Notes under the pieces: model-generated
Database searches by the model: none
Seen by the model: the letters and a program-made list of their open reading frames with translations, nothing else
Told to the model about the DNA's origin: nothing
Origin: Corynebacterium matruchotii
Lineage (GTDB): Bacteria > Actinomycetota > Actinomycetes > Mycobacteriales > Mycobacteriaceae
Reading direction: 5' to 3'
NCBI RefSeq assembly: GCF_011612265.2
Contig: NZ_CP050134.2
Location: 1,984,001 to 2,048,000, forward strand
DNA: 64,000 nucleotides
Shown here: positions 1 through 8,456 of the stretch, piece by piece
How the letters are laid out: each line of letters opens with the position of its first letter
Position numbering within the stretch: position 1 is the first letter of the stretch
Translations under genes and position numbers: made by a program

Positions 1-1500
1 TTTGGCCGCGTGGAGGGATGCGAGGGTGACGCCTTGCATGGTGGGGGGGTGTTTATTGGTGTCGCGTTGGTGGAGTTGATGTAGGAGCCCAATGAGGTTG
101 AGGTCGGGGGTGGCTTTGCCTAGTTCTTTGCTGAGTTCGACGAGTGCTTGGAGGCTTTGCCAGCGTTCGCGGGCTTGGGCGCCTTCGGGTTCTTGGGGGG
201 TGAGGCCGATGGGGGCGAGGGCGGATTCGACGAGTTCGTGTATGCGGGGGCCGATGAGGTCAGGTGGTTGGTGTTCTTCCCGCTGTGAGAGTCGAATGAG
301 TGTGCTAATTGCTTGGCGGATTTCTGGCCGTTTGAAGAATTCTTCGCCGCCCCGCACTTGGTAGACGATGCCGGCGTCGGCGAGGGCTTGTTCGAATGGG
401 GCGGATTGGGCGTTGATGCGGTAGAGGACCGCAATTTCGGCCGGGGGTACTCCCTGTTCGATGAGGTTTTTGATGTGTCCGGCGACGGCTCGGGCTTCGG
501 CGGGTTCGTCGTCATAGCCGGCGAAGACGGGTGCTGGGCCGGCGGGGAGCATGCCGCGGAGTTGGAGTTTTGTGCCGGAAACCCGGCCGGTTGCTTGGCT
601 GATGATGGTGTTGGCTAGATCGGTGATTTGCGGTGTGGATCGGTAGTCACGTTGCAGCTTTACGACGGTGGCGTGTGGGTAGGTGCGGGAGAAGTCGAGG
701 AGGAATTCGGGGCTGGCGCCGGTGAAGGAGTAGATGGTTTGGTTTGCGTCGCCGACGACGGTGATGTCGTCCCGGTTGCCCAGCCATGCGGAGAGGACTC
801 GTTGTTGGAGGGGGGTGACGTCTTGGTATTCGTCGACGACGAAGGTGCAGTATTGGGCCCGGAATTCTTCGGCGATGGCGGTGGAGTTTTCGATGGCCCC
901 GGCAACGTGGAGGAGGAGGTCGTCGAAGTCGAGGAGCATGACATCTGGGTTGATTTTGGCGTCTTCGTAGCGTTGGTAGATTTGGGCGACGATGGGTGCT
1001 GGTTGTGGGGTGTGGCGGTGAGCGGTTTCGGCCACGTATTGTTCGGGGCTGATGAGCCGGGATTTGGCCCATTCGATTTCGCTGAGGATATCGCGTACGT
1101 TTTCGACTGAGGAGTCGATGCCGAGGCTACGGGCTGCCCGGCCTACGAGCGGGAATTTGTTGTCCAAGAGTTGCCAGGAGAGGTTGCCGGCGACCTGGGG
1201 CCAGAAATAGGCGAGTTGGCGCATAGCAGCAGCGTGGAAGGTGCGGGCTTGGACGCCGCCGATGCCCATGAGTCGGAGGCGGTGAGCCATTTCGCCGGCG
1301 GCGCGTTTGGTGAAGGTGACCGCCATGACCCGGTTGCCCCCCACGAATCCTTGGTCGATCAGGTGTGCGATTCTATAGGTGATGGTGCGGGTTTTGCCGG
1401 TGCCGGCACCGGCAAGAATGGCCACGGGGCCGCGGGGGGCGGTGGCTGCTTGTTGTTGGTCCGCGTCTAGGTCGCCAAGATTTATCACTGGTGTAACCAT
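1..1500 (-). CDS. uvrD2: UvrD2-type superfamily 1 DNA helicase, 3' part cut by window edge
   Basis: ATP-dependent 3'-5' DNA helicase of the UvrD/PcrA family. The reading frame is open from an ATG at 1498-1500 to the left edge, giving the first 500 residues. Visible motifs: Walker A GAGTGKT near residue 30, a GxT/F-TKRAAGEM motif Ia, the Walker B box VVDEYQD, then GDANQTIYSF and the RDYRST motif. The C-terminal part (second half of domain 2, plus the HRDC and tetracysteine regions known from mycobacterial UvrD2) lies outside the window. The start lies inside the end of nudC (16 bases shared) with no clear ribosome binding site, so translation is probably coupled. The neighbour nudC and the order channel-nudC-uvrD2 match mycobacteria, which favours UvrD2 over PcrA. 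Confidence 0.9.
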   Translation of the reverse strand, partial: MVTPVINLGDLDADQQQAATAPRGPVAILAGAGTGKTRTITYRIAHLIDQGFVGGNRVMAVTFTKRAAGEMAHRLRLMGIGGVQARTFHAAAMRQLAYFWPQVAGNLSWQLLDNKFPLVGRAARSLGIDSSVENVRDILSEIEWAKSRLISPEQYVAETAHRHTPQPAPIVAQIYQRYEDAKINPDVMLLDFDDLLLHVAGAIENSTAIAEEFRAQYCTFVVDEYQDVTPLQQRVLSAWLGNRDDITVVGDANQTIYSFTGASPEFLLDFSRTYPHATVVKLQRDYRSTPQITDLANTIISQATGRVSGTKLQLRGMLPAGPAPVFAGYDDEPAEARAVAGHIKNLIEQGVPPAEIAVLYRINAQSAPFEQALADAGIVYQVRGGEEFFKRPEIRQAISTLIRLSQREEHQPPDLIGPRIHELVESALAPIGLTPQEPEGAQARERWQSLQALVELSKELGKATPDLNLIGLLHQLHQRDTNKHPPTMQGVTLASLHAAK

Positions 1501-2189
1501 TCATGAATAAGATTTGCCGCTAGGGAACCGGGGCCGGGAAGCGGCAGCGTGTTGTTGAGCAGCTCGTCACGGGTCACCCACCGGGTTTCGGAGAGTTCCC
1601 CGTCGGTGGGCATGGTTGGGTGTTCATCGTCGGTGGTGGCGGTAAAGCCCACCATGATAGAACCGGAGTAGGGCCATGGTTGGCTGCGTTGGTAGCGCAG
1701 TTCGTAGATGGTGCGTCCGGTTTCTTCTTGGGCTTCCCGCTGCATGGCGGCTTCAAGGGTTTCGCCTAGGTCGACGTATCCGGCTATGAGGGAATAGTGC
1801 GGGTGGTTGACGTTTTTCCCCAGGAGTATTCGCTCCGTGCCTGCCAGGGTGATGAGCCCGATGACTGCGGGGTTGATGCGTGGAAATACTTGGACCGTTC
1901 CCTGGTCGTGTTCGACGGTGGCCGCGCCGTGTTCGTCGAAAAGCAGTGGGCGGCCAGTCAGCGGGTCGAAGCGGGTGGTTTCTCGATAGTTCAATACCGC
2001 TAGGGCGGTGAGGGCCTGGGGGTCCGTGGTCCGCTGTATATGCGTTCCACCTGCTAGCTTCTGCAGCGAGTCAGAGGTGATCCGCTGCACTCCCCCACCA
2101 CCTGGTAATGGGTAGATTGGGGCACCCGGGAGGGCGTCGACAAGCGTGGGGATGGTGCGGCCCACAGAATCAAAAACAAAAACTTGCAT
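1485..2189 (-). CDS. nudC: NudC-like NAD(H) pyrophosphatase, Nudix family
   Basis: Predicted cytosolic Nudix hydrolase cleaving NADH to NMNH and AMP; family members also remove NAD caps from RNA. The Nudix box lies at residues 137-159 (GYVDLGETLEAA, then REAQEETG), followed at 169-179 by SQPWPYSGSIM, the NudC signature that separates it from other Nudix enzymes. Length 234 residues is short for the family. The segment before PRINPAVIG, which normally holds a four-cysteine zinc ribbon, contains no cysteine, so the metal site is lost. The ATG at 2189 is two bases after the stop of the channel gene, with GAGGA upstream overlapping that gene's end. The 3' end overlaps uvrD2. Enzyme identity is well supported; substrate preference without the zinc ribbon is inferred. 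Confidence 0.88.
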   Translation of the reverse strand: MQVFVFDSVGRTIPTLVDALPGAPIYPLPGGGGVQRITSDSLQKLAGGTHIQRTTDPQALTALAVLNYRETTRFDPLTGRPLLFDEHGAATVEHDQGTVQVFPRINPAVIGLITLAGTERILLGKNVNHPHYSLIAGYVDLGETLEAAMQREAQEETGRTIYELRYQRSQPWPYSGSIMVGFTATTDDEHPTMPTDGELSETRWVTRDELLNNTLPLPGPGSLAANLIHEWLHQ

Positions 2190-2191
2190 GA

Positions 2192-3280
2192 CTAGTCATC
2201 CTCTGTGTCGTCGCTAAACACGCGGCGGACATACAGCAGCCGATCCCCTGGCTCTACCGTCTCTGCCTCTAACGAATCGATGCGGTAAAGCTCGCCAGAG
2301 CGCACCACCCCCAGGACAATATCCGCCAGATGGCGGGGGTTCGCCCCCACCTCATCGTCGGCGATGGGCCGCTCCGCAATGGAAAAGCCTTCGTCGGGCG
2401 ACAATAAATCCTCCATCATTTCCACCACCGATGGTGTTACTGTCGCCAACCCCAGCATGCGGCCGGCGGTCTCCGATGAAATCACCACGGAATCCGCCCC
2501 CGACTGCTCCAATAAGTGTTGGTTTTCTGACTCCCGCACGCTCACCACAATCCATGCGCTCGGCGCTAGTTCCCGAACCGACAAGGTGACTAGCACTGCT
2601 GTGTCATCGATGCTTGGTGCAACCACCACGGCTTTTGCCTTACCCACTCCGGCAAGTTTCAGAATATTCGACTGGGTTCCCGAACCATTCACCGTGACCA
2701 AGCCCTGCGCCTCGGCCACCTCCAACACACGGGAATCTTTGTCAACGACCACGATATCTTTCGGTGACGTGCCATCAGCCAATAATGCCGCCACCGCAGA
2801 CCTGCCTTTCGTGCCGTAACCAATAATGATCGTATGATTACGCATTCTCTTCCTCCAATGTTGAATCTGCCATGCCTTACGGGATTCTTCGGTCAACACC
2901 GATAGTGTGGTACCGACCAGTAGAATCACGAATCCTAACCGCAACGGTGTGACCACAAACAGGTTAATCAACCGAGCTAGCTGCGTCACCGGCACAATAT
3001 CGCCATAACCCGTAGTTGATAGCGTCACGCCAGCGTAATACAACGCATCAATAAATGATAGTTTTTCGGAGTAACCATCTTTCTCCATATAGGCAACCAA
3101 TGCCACCATGATGATGAGTACCAATGCGATCCCCACGCGACGCACAATCAGCTCAATGGGGCTGACCTGAACGTTCACTGGAATTCGGATGATATTGATT
3201 AATGCATGCTGGGGAATATCAGGGTTACTGGCTTCATTACTCAACCGACCCGAACGGTCGGGGGGATACCTACTCGGCAT
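2192..3280 (-). CDS. cglK: Two-helix potassium channel with RCK (TrkA-N) domain, CglK-like
   Basis: Predicted inner-membrane K+ channel of the MthK type: a first membrane helix around residues 45-65, a pore loop with the selectivity filter TTGYGD, a second helix, then a cytosolic RCK domain starting HTIIIGYGTKGRS that binds a nucleotide or ion and gates the pore. A C-terminal TrkA-C-like part ends GDRLLYVRRVF. The frame is open further upstream to 3508, but that extension has no homology character and begins inside a palindromic repeat. The ATG at 3280 has GAGGAG seven bases upstream, so it is preferred (362 residues). Corynebacterium glutamicum CglK and M. tuberculosis Rv3200c are the likely counterparts. 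A second strong ribosome binding site inside the gene could give a free RCK domain. Confidence 0.88.
   Translation of the reverse strand: MPSRYPPDRSGRLSNEASNPDIPQHALINIIRIPVNVQVSPIELIVRRVGIALVLIIMVALVAYMEKDGYSEKLSFIDALYYAGVTLSTTGYGDIVPVTQLARLINLFVVTPLRLGFVILLVGTTLSVLTEESRKAWQIQHWRKRMRNHTIIIGYGTKGRSAVAALLADGTSPKDIVVVDKDSRVLEVAEAQGLVTVNGSGTQSNILKLAGVGKAKAVVVAPSIDDTAVLVTLSVRELAPSAWIVVSVRESENQHLLEQSGADSVVISSETAGRMLGLATVTPSVVEMMEDLLSPDEGFSIAERPIADDEVGANPRHLADIVLGVVRSGELYRIDSLEAETVEPGDRLLYVRRVFSDDTEDD
2843..2856 (-). promoter_or_regulatory. Internal ribosome binding site and ATG before the RCK domain of the channel gene
   Basis: On the minus strand GGAGGA (2851-2856) stands five bases before an in-frame ATG (2843-2845) that encodes the Met of MRNHTIIIGYG, exactly the first residues of the RCK domain. 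A protein made from here would be 217 residues of soluble RCK domain ending at the same stop (2192). MthK makes such a second product; a similar internal start has been described for CglK as I recall. Seen: the site. Inferred: its use. Confidence 0.6.
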
Positions 3281-3498
3281 AACGCTCTGCTCCTCGGACG
3301 TCCTTATGAACCATGAACACCATAATGCTTCAGGATAGTCTGTTTCGACCGGTTTCCCAGAAGCCCCAAAACTCATTCTTGGTATCACACAAATCACATG
3401 GCTAACCATGATTATTCCTATAATTATGCCTATGACCACGACGTCTATTTGACGGCCAGTTGACGGTAACCTGACAGTAGCCCGACGATGACAGGCCC

Positions 3499-3571
3499 AA
3501 AGCTCCACTTCCCAAAACGGAAAATAGCTGAGCTGGTTTCAACGTAACTCGCGCATTAATAGTGGAGCTTT
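3499..3571. repeat. AAAGCTCC palindrome, element 1 (73 bp class)
   Basis: Left arm AAAGCTCCACT (3499-3509) is the exact complement of right arm AGTGGAGCTTT (3561-3571); the interior is unlike the other copies. It lies just upstream of the channel gene's chosen start. A separate lone arm (GGGAGCTT) follows near 3587. Confidence 0.7.
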
Positions 3572-4301
3572 AGCACATTGTGAGTGGGAGCTTGACTTGA
3601 GCTCATAACCGCAATACCAGCACAGTAGCAGTACTGCAGTAACACAGATTCTTGACGCACATTCGCTGGTCTATTCACCGCTATTTTTTACATATGTAAG
3701 CCGTATCGAATGGCCTAGATATCAGAGATATGTGTTCTTGACCTGAGTCATTTTGTTTATATGGCGTGAACCTATTGAATGCGGGTTGTTTTTCATGGCT
3801 TTACCCCCTTGGTATCTTTTGTGAAAATCAACCTATATAATTGGAAGCAATTTTAAATCAGGTTTTGATTTCTCTAAAAACTTGCACGAATCGTGTGAGC
3901 AAATGAGGGATCAAATAGTACTCTACGTTTATAAATACGAAAATATGAAAGATAATATTTCCATGCCTATTGGTTATTGCCGATTTCCATACCGCAAGAA
4001 AATTTACTAATCATACCCCAACATTAGGGGCCAGAAAATCAACAGGCAAGAGATTCTATCAATACATTTTAGCGATAACAACAACGTTCGCACTGTTAAA
4101 ACTAAGGAAAAGATGTGGTTCTAGCAAATTAATCAGGAAAAGAAGCCATCAAGGTTTTATCAATCTTAAGTCTGATGAAAATAGTTCGCCGCCTGGGGCA
4201 CCACTAGTCCAAGATGCTGGCGACTATTGGCCACCATACCGCAGGGAATGCGCTGGTAACAACCGAAATAACTAACGATTTCACGATTGAGGTCTTCCAT
4301 C
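3572..4301. other. AT-rich intergenic stretch without a recognisable gene
   Basis: Base composition is clearly more AT-rich than the flanking helicase genes. It separates the minus-strand uvrD2 block from a small plus-strand gene. A 101-codon frame at 3970-4275 has no convincing ribosome binding site, no domain and an odd composition; it is not called. No RNA gene or terminator is evident. Confidence 0.4.
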
Positions 4302-4574
4302 ATGGAAAAGTCAAAAGTCTATAAAGTAGTCTGGATCTTATTGCTATCAACAATGTTCACCATTGATTCTGCCCTGTTTGGAAATGATCATGTTCCTTAC
4401 TGGGCATATCTCATCAAATTCGTCGTGATGGCATCACTGCTTACGCTAGGACAAAAAGCAATGTCGTCTGGTGATGCGGAAACGGTGAAAGACAAGCAAC
4501 GATCCCTGCTTCTCTTGTCTGCAGTATCGGCAGGTATCATCTGCATGATGGTCATTTGGATCCGATTCACCTAG
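4302..4574 (+). CDS. Small hydrophobic membrane protein, unrecognised
   Basis: Ninety residues from the ATG at 4302 (an in-frame TTG at 4287 is less likely; a GAGG lies about ten bases upstream). Three hydrophobic stretches are visible: KVVWILLLSTMFTI near residues 8-22, YLIKFVVMASLLTL near 34-50, and LLLLSAVSAGIICMMVIWI near 68-88, separated by a charged loop (SGDAETVKDKQR). This fits a three-helix membrane protein with the N-terminus in the cytoplasm. No family is recognised. It stands alone in an AT-rich pocket between a minus-strand operon and palindromic repeats, so acquisition or a lineage-specific gene is possible. Coding status is moderately supported by the amphipathic pattern. Confidence 0.5.
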   Translation: MEKSKVYKVVWILLLSTMFTIDSALFGNDHVPYWAYLIKFVVMASLLTLGQKAMSSGDAETVKDKQRSLLLLSAVSAGIICMMVIWIRFT

Positions 4575-4773
4575 AAACTCATTTTTTTCGGGATTATCCC
4601 GCAAGTACCTTACTTGACACCCACAACCATCTCGTGGGTGTGAAGGCCACCGAAACCCATTACGCGCCTTGGCGTATCTTCGCCATAAAATCGGCACGAA
4701 GGGTTTTGGGAAAAGCCCGATTTGACCGCAAATCTACCGGATTTCTATTGACCCAAATCAGTGCCCGCGGGCA

Positions 4774-4846
4774 AAAGCTCCACTTCCGCATCGCGCCGCA
4801 CTAAGCACAAAGACCAACCAGATGCAGAAAAGAGAAGTGGAGCTTG
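4774..4846. repeat. AAAGCTCC palindrome, element 2 (73 bp class)
   Basis: Perfect 12-bp arms AAGCTCCACTTC (4775-4786) and GAAGTGGAGCTT (4834-4845). The inner GCATC/GATGC could extend pairing after a bulge. Lies between convergent genes (small membrane protein and adnB). Confidence 0.75.
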
Positions 4847-4964
4847 AAAAGTCAACACCGGTACTCACTCCGCCCATGGCTTTCCATGCTGATCCGAATC
4901 CCCGTCACGCATCATTTCATACCCCTCCGTAACTGCCTTGGTAGCGGAGATGATCAAAGTGGTC

Positions 4965-5027
4965 AAAGCTCCACTTCCAACAGGATGGTAGCCAGATGGC
5001 ACTATCATGTTTCCAAAGTGGAGCTTT
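4965..5027. repeat. AAAGCTCC palindrome, element 3 (63 bp class)
   Basis: Perfect 12-bp arms AAAGCTCCACTT (4965-4976) and AAGTGGAGCTTT (5016-5027); the interior is not shared with element 2, 191 bp away. The rest of 4575-5147 holds no gene that I can see. Confidence 0.75.
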
Positions 5028-5147
5028 TGCCCGTGTGGGGTCTACCTAACCAGGCTTTGACCAAGTGAAGAACACCACCCCACTAAGAGCATAGATAACC
5101 CCACGTGACCCAGGCACCGCGCCGCCGGGACCCCGCCTGATACTCAA

Positions 5148-8100
5148 TCACTCAATAGGCTGTGCCGCTAATCGCAGCGTTTCCGCAATTTCCCGCTCGC
5201 TGGGCAAATTATCGGCACTGGACAGCTTGTCGTAACGCACATAATAAAACGAGGCGTGAATCTCATCTGGATCAATCCCCTGTAATTGCGCCCAGGCAAT
5301 CCGGTACACCGCCAACTGCATCATCAAATACCGCATATCGGCCCGGCTGGGTAATTGTCCCGTCTTCCAGTCAACAATATGCCAACCAGATTCATCACGG
5401 AACACGGCATCCATGCGGCCCCGGATCACAATCCCATCAATTGACACCTCGAAGGGTTGCTCGACAAACATGGGGGTGCGGTCGGCAAACTGGCCCGCCA
5501 CAAACTTGTCTTTCAACTCTTGAAGCTGGCCTGGTGTGATTTCTTCATCCATGCCAGGTAATTCCGACTCATCAAGAAGCGTTGGTGCCCCAAATCGTTG
5601 TTCCAACCAACTGTGAAACTCGGTGCCACGCTTCGCATACCGATTGGGTTTAAACGGCACCGGACGACGCTGCCGACGGGCAAACTGCTCTGGGTTTTGC
5701 TTCAACGCCACAATATCCGTGGCCGTAAGCTCGGGAGATAATTCCACTTCCACAATGTCTGATTGCAACCGCTGATATTCCTCAATGAGCGCGGTCACAT
5801 CCTTCTCCCACAGCTGAAACAAGTCATTGTCCTGGTTGAACGCTATGGGATCACCCACCGACTGCTGTGCTATCGCCTTCCGCACCAAATCCGCCCCAGT
5901 GAGCAGGTCAACGGTTTTGGTGGGTTTCGGAAACATCCCGGTGGGCGATTGTTGCACCTCACTCGGCTCATCACTGGTATCCGTGGCAGCAGCCTCAGCC
6001 GGATCGTGCCATGCCACGATGCTGTCCGTCGATGCATTCCGCTTTATCAACAAAAAATTGCTGCACGGCTCGGTGTCACGCTCATTATCATCCAACGCGG
6101 AAGCGGTCACAATGAGCCGCTGAGCCGCCCGGGTAACAGCCACATAAAATAAGCGGGTGCTTTCCTCTGACAACGACTGCCGAAACTCTTCTATGTGGGC
6201 TGCGCACTCGGCCTCTAATTGCGCCCGGTTTTCCAGCCACGATGTGTCTAGCACCGGGGACCCCACCGTATCCCCCGACTCTGCGGCATCACCCCGCAAC
6301 GTCGACGGCACCATGGCCGGATTCGTCAACCATGTACTCGCCCGCGTCTTGTCGTAATCCCTATTGTTGGCGTGCAGCACACACACAGTATTCCATTCCA
6401 GGCCTTTCGCCTTATGCACGGTGAGGATCTGCACCCTATCATTCCGCACCTGCACCTCGCCCAATTCCAGGCCGGATTCCTGACACCGAGCCTCCGTGAA
6501 ATAGTCAAGAAGCTGCGACAACGTGGTATTAGGGATGGTGGCAAAATTCGCCACCTCCTGATGTAACTTGTCCAAATGAATGGTCCCCACCGCGCCATCG
6601 AGACGTGGGTTTTCCCGACTCAACACCTCGGTGCGAATCCCCATGACCCGCTCAATTTCGGCAAAAAGATCCGGGAGGCTACTGCCAGCGGCAACAGTCT
6701 GCCGCAGCCTGCGTAATTGGGAACTCAATCGGCCCAAACGCCGATACCCTTCCTCACTATATTTTTCCGGCTCCCCCAAATCGGCAATGGCATCCGTGAG
6801 CCCCACAATGTTTTCGGCATCCGCGGCAAGGACCTCGGCGATTTCCTCCCCCAACTTGACGGCCGGGTCCACAGAATCCGTGGCCTTCCCGCTGGTGGCC
6901 CGACCGGATAGTTCCCCGGCGCGGCGGGCAAGCGCCTGTATGTCCCGCACGCCCAAGCCCACGGCCGGACCTCCAAGGATGCGTAGGGCCGCGGCGGAAT
7001 CGGTGGGGCGAATCAGCATTGTTGCTACTGCCACCATGTCGGCGACTTCGGGAACATCGAGAAGACCATTGATGCCCACGATTTCATAGGGGATGCCGCG
7101 GCGTTGAAACTCTTTGGCGATGGGACCCGTGTGAGCGTTTTGCCGCACAAGAACGGCGGCAGTAAACGGCTTGGCGGTATCACGGTTGTTGTAAAGTTCG
7201 GCCAGGGTGTCGGCGACGAATTCCCGCTCGTCGGCAATCGTGGGAAAGTACCCGAGTTGGATGTCACCTGCCACCGCGGACGGTGGTGAGCTCAGCGGTT
7301 GCACGGGTCGGTTTGGGTCGCTCGGGGCACCAAGTACAGTCGTCGCAACCGCGTTGGCGAGATGCAACACCTCGGGTGGGTTGCGGAAACTGATGGTCAG
7401 CTCGTTTTTCACCGCAGGCTCTTGAGGATCGATAGCGAAGTCGGTAACGAACCGGTTGAGGTTCGCCGCGGTAGCGCCTCGCCAACCATAAATTGATTGC
7501 ATGGGGTCCCCCACAGCGGTCACCGCGCCCCCGGCGAATAAACTGCGGAGAAGCATTCGTTGGGCGTGGCTGGTGTCCTGGTATTCGTCCAACATAACAA
7601 CCTTGTAGCGGTTTCGCAGCACCTTGCCGACGCTGGGGTTTTCCACGGCAAGCCGGGCGGCAAGGGACATTTGCTCCCCAAAGGTGACAAGGTTTTCGTC
7701 CTTGAGCCGATCCTTCAGCTTGGTGACCAGCGGCAGCAACTCGATGCGGTGAAATTGGGTTTCTTGCCATCCCAGGATTTTTTGGTTGGGTTTTTTCCGT
7801 TGTCGTTTCGCCGGTGGCAATTCCTCGCACAATTGTGCGAATAGCAGGCTTTCGATTTTGAGTTCCCGCTCGTCCACCATATGGTTGTCAAGCTCCGCGG
7901 TGAGCGTGAGTAGCGTATCGACGACGTGACCGGTTGTGTGCCGCATGGACAATTCACCCTCATACTCATTCACCACCTGGACGGCAATACGGTACAGTTC
8001 GGTCTGGCTGATGATGCGGGAGCTGGGTTCCACCGGCAACAACAGCCCAAATTCCCCAACAAGCTTCCCCGCAAATGCGTCATAGGTGGACGTCGTAGGG

Positions 8101-8435
8101 CCTGCGGAACGCAGTCGATTAGCGAGCCGTCCCGAAGGATCAAGCGCTGCAATGTCGGGGATACCAGCAAGCTGCCCCAGCCGATCATTGATGCGCTTCC
8201 CCAGCTGCTGCGCGGCCTTCCGGGTGAAGGTGAGGCCCAACACTTGGTCGGGGTTTATGAGGCCATTGGCCACAAGCCACACCACCCGGGCCGCCATGGT
8301 TTCGGTTTTACCAGCGCCGGCACCGGCCACCACCAGCATGGGGCCAAGATCGGCTTGTATTACGGTCGCTTGTTGCTCCGTCGGGGGGTATTTTTGCCCC
8401 AGCAGCCTGGAGAGTTCGATGGGATCAATGAGCAC
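5148..8435 (-). CDS. adnB: AdnB subunit of the AdnAB helicase-nuclease
   Basis: Lead motor and second nuclease of AdnAB, the actinobacterial counterpart of RecBCD/AddAB that resects double-strand breaks. The N-terminal UvrD-like motor has an intact Walker A (AGAGAGKT, residues 37-44), Walker B VVMLDEYQDT, GDPMQSIYGWRG, the SFRNP motif, TVHKAKGLEW and YVAVTRAAQ. The C-terminal RecB-family nuclease shows GRMDAVFRD, then VDWKTG and the QLAVYR motif, so the metal-binding acids and lysine are present. No iron-sulphur cysteine cluster is seen, as expected for AdnB. Length 1095 residues matches the mycobacterial protein (about 1100). Start is GTG at 8435, 21 bases after the adnA stop, so one operon with adnA. 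Confidence 0.93.
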   Translation of the reverse strand: MLIDPIELSRLLGQKYPPTEQQATVIQADLGPMLVVAGAGAGKTETMAARVVWLVANGLINPDQVLGLTFTRKAAQQLGKRINDRLGQLAGIPDIAALDPSGRLANRLRSAGPTTSTYDAFAGKLVGEFGLLLPVEPSSRIISQTELYRIAVQVVNEYEGELSMRHTTGHVVDTLLTLTAELDNHMVDERELKIESLLFAQLCEELPPAKRQRKKPNQKILGWQETQFHRIELLPLVTKLKDRLKDENLVTFGEQMSLAARLAVENPSVGKVLRNRYKVVMLDEYQDTSHAQRMLLRSLFAGGAVTAVGDPMQSIYGWRGATAANLNRFVTDFAIDPQEPAVKNELTISFRNPPEVLHLANAVATTVLGAPSDPNRPVQPLSSPPSAVAGDIQLGYFPTIADEREFVADTLAELYNNRDTAKPFTAAVLVRQNAHTGPIAKEFQRRGIPYEIVGINGLLDVPEVADMVAVATMLIRPTDSAAALRILGGPAVGLGVRDIQALARRAGELSGRATSGKATDSVDPAVKLGEEIAEVLAADAENIVGLTDAIADLGEPEKYSEEGYRRLGRLSSQLRRLRQTVAAGSSLPDLFAEIERVMGIRTEVLSRENPRLDGAVGTIHLDKLHQEVANFATIPNTTLSQLLDYFTEARCQESGLELGEVQVRNDRVQILTVHKAKGLEWNTVCVLHANNRDYDKTRASTWLTNPAMVPSTLRGDAAESGDTVGSPVLDTSWLENRAQLEAECAAHIEEFRQSLSEESTRLFYVAVTRAAQRLIVTASALDDNERDTEPCSNFLLIKRNASTDSIVAWHDPAEAAATDTSDEPSEVQQSPTGMFPKPTKTVDLLTGADLVRKAIAQQSVGDPIAFNQDNDLFQLWEKDVTALIEEYQRLQSDIVEVELSPELTATDIVALKQNPEQFARRQRRPVPFKPNRYAKRGTEFHSWLEQRFGAPTLLDESELPGMDEEITPGQLQELKDKFVAGQFADRTPMFVEQPFEVSIDGIVIRGRMDAVFRDESGWHIVDWKTGQLPSRADMRYLMMQLAVYRIAWAQLQGIDPDEIHASFYYVRYDKLSSADNLPSEREIAETLRLAAQPIE

Positions 8436-8456
8436 GAAACCAAGGGTATCACTGGC

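Noticed and set aside
3281..3508. N-terminal extension of the channel gene
   Set aside because: It has no ribosome binding site, starts inside a palindrome and precedes a strong site at 3280.
3970..4275. 101-codon plus-strand frame
   Set aside because: No ribosome binding site, hydrophobic segment or domain; AT-rich chance frame.
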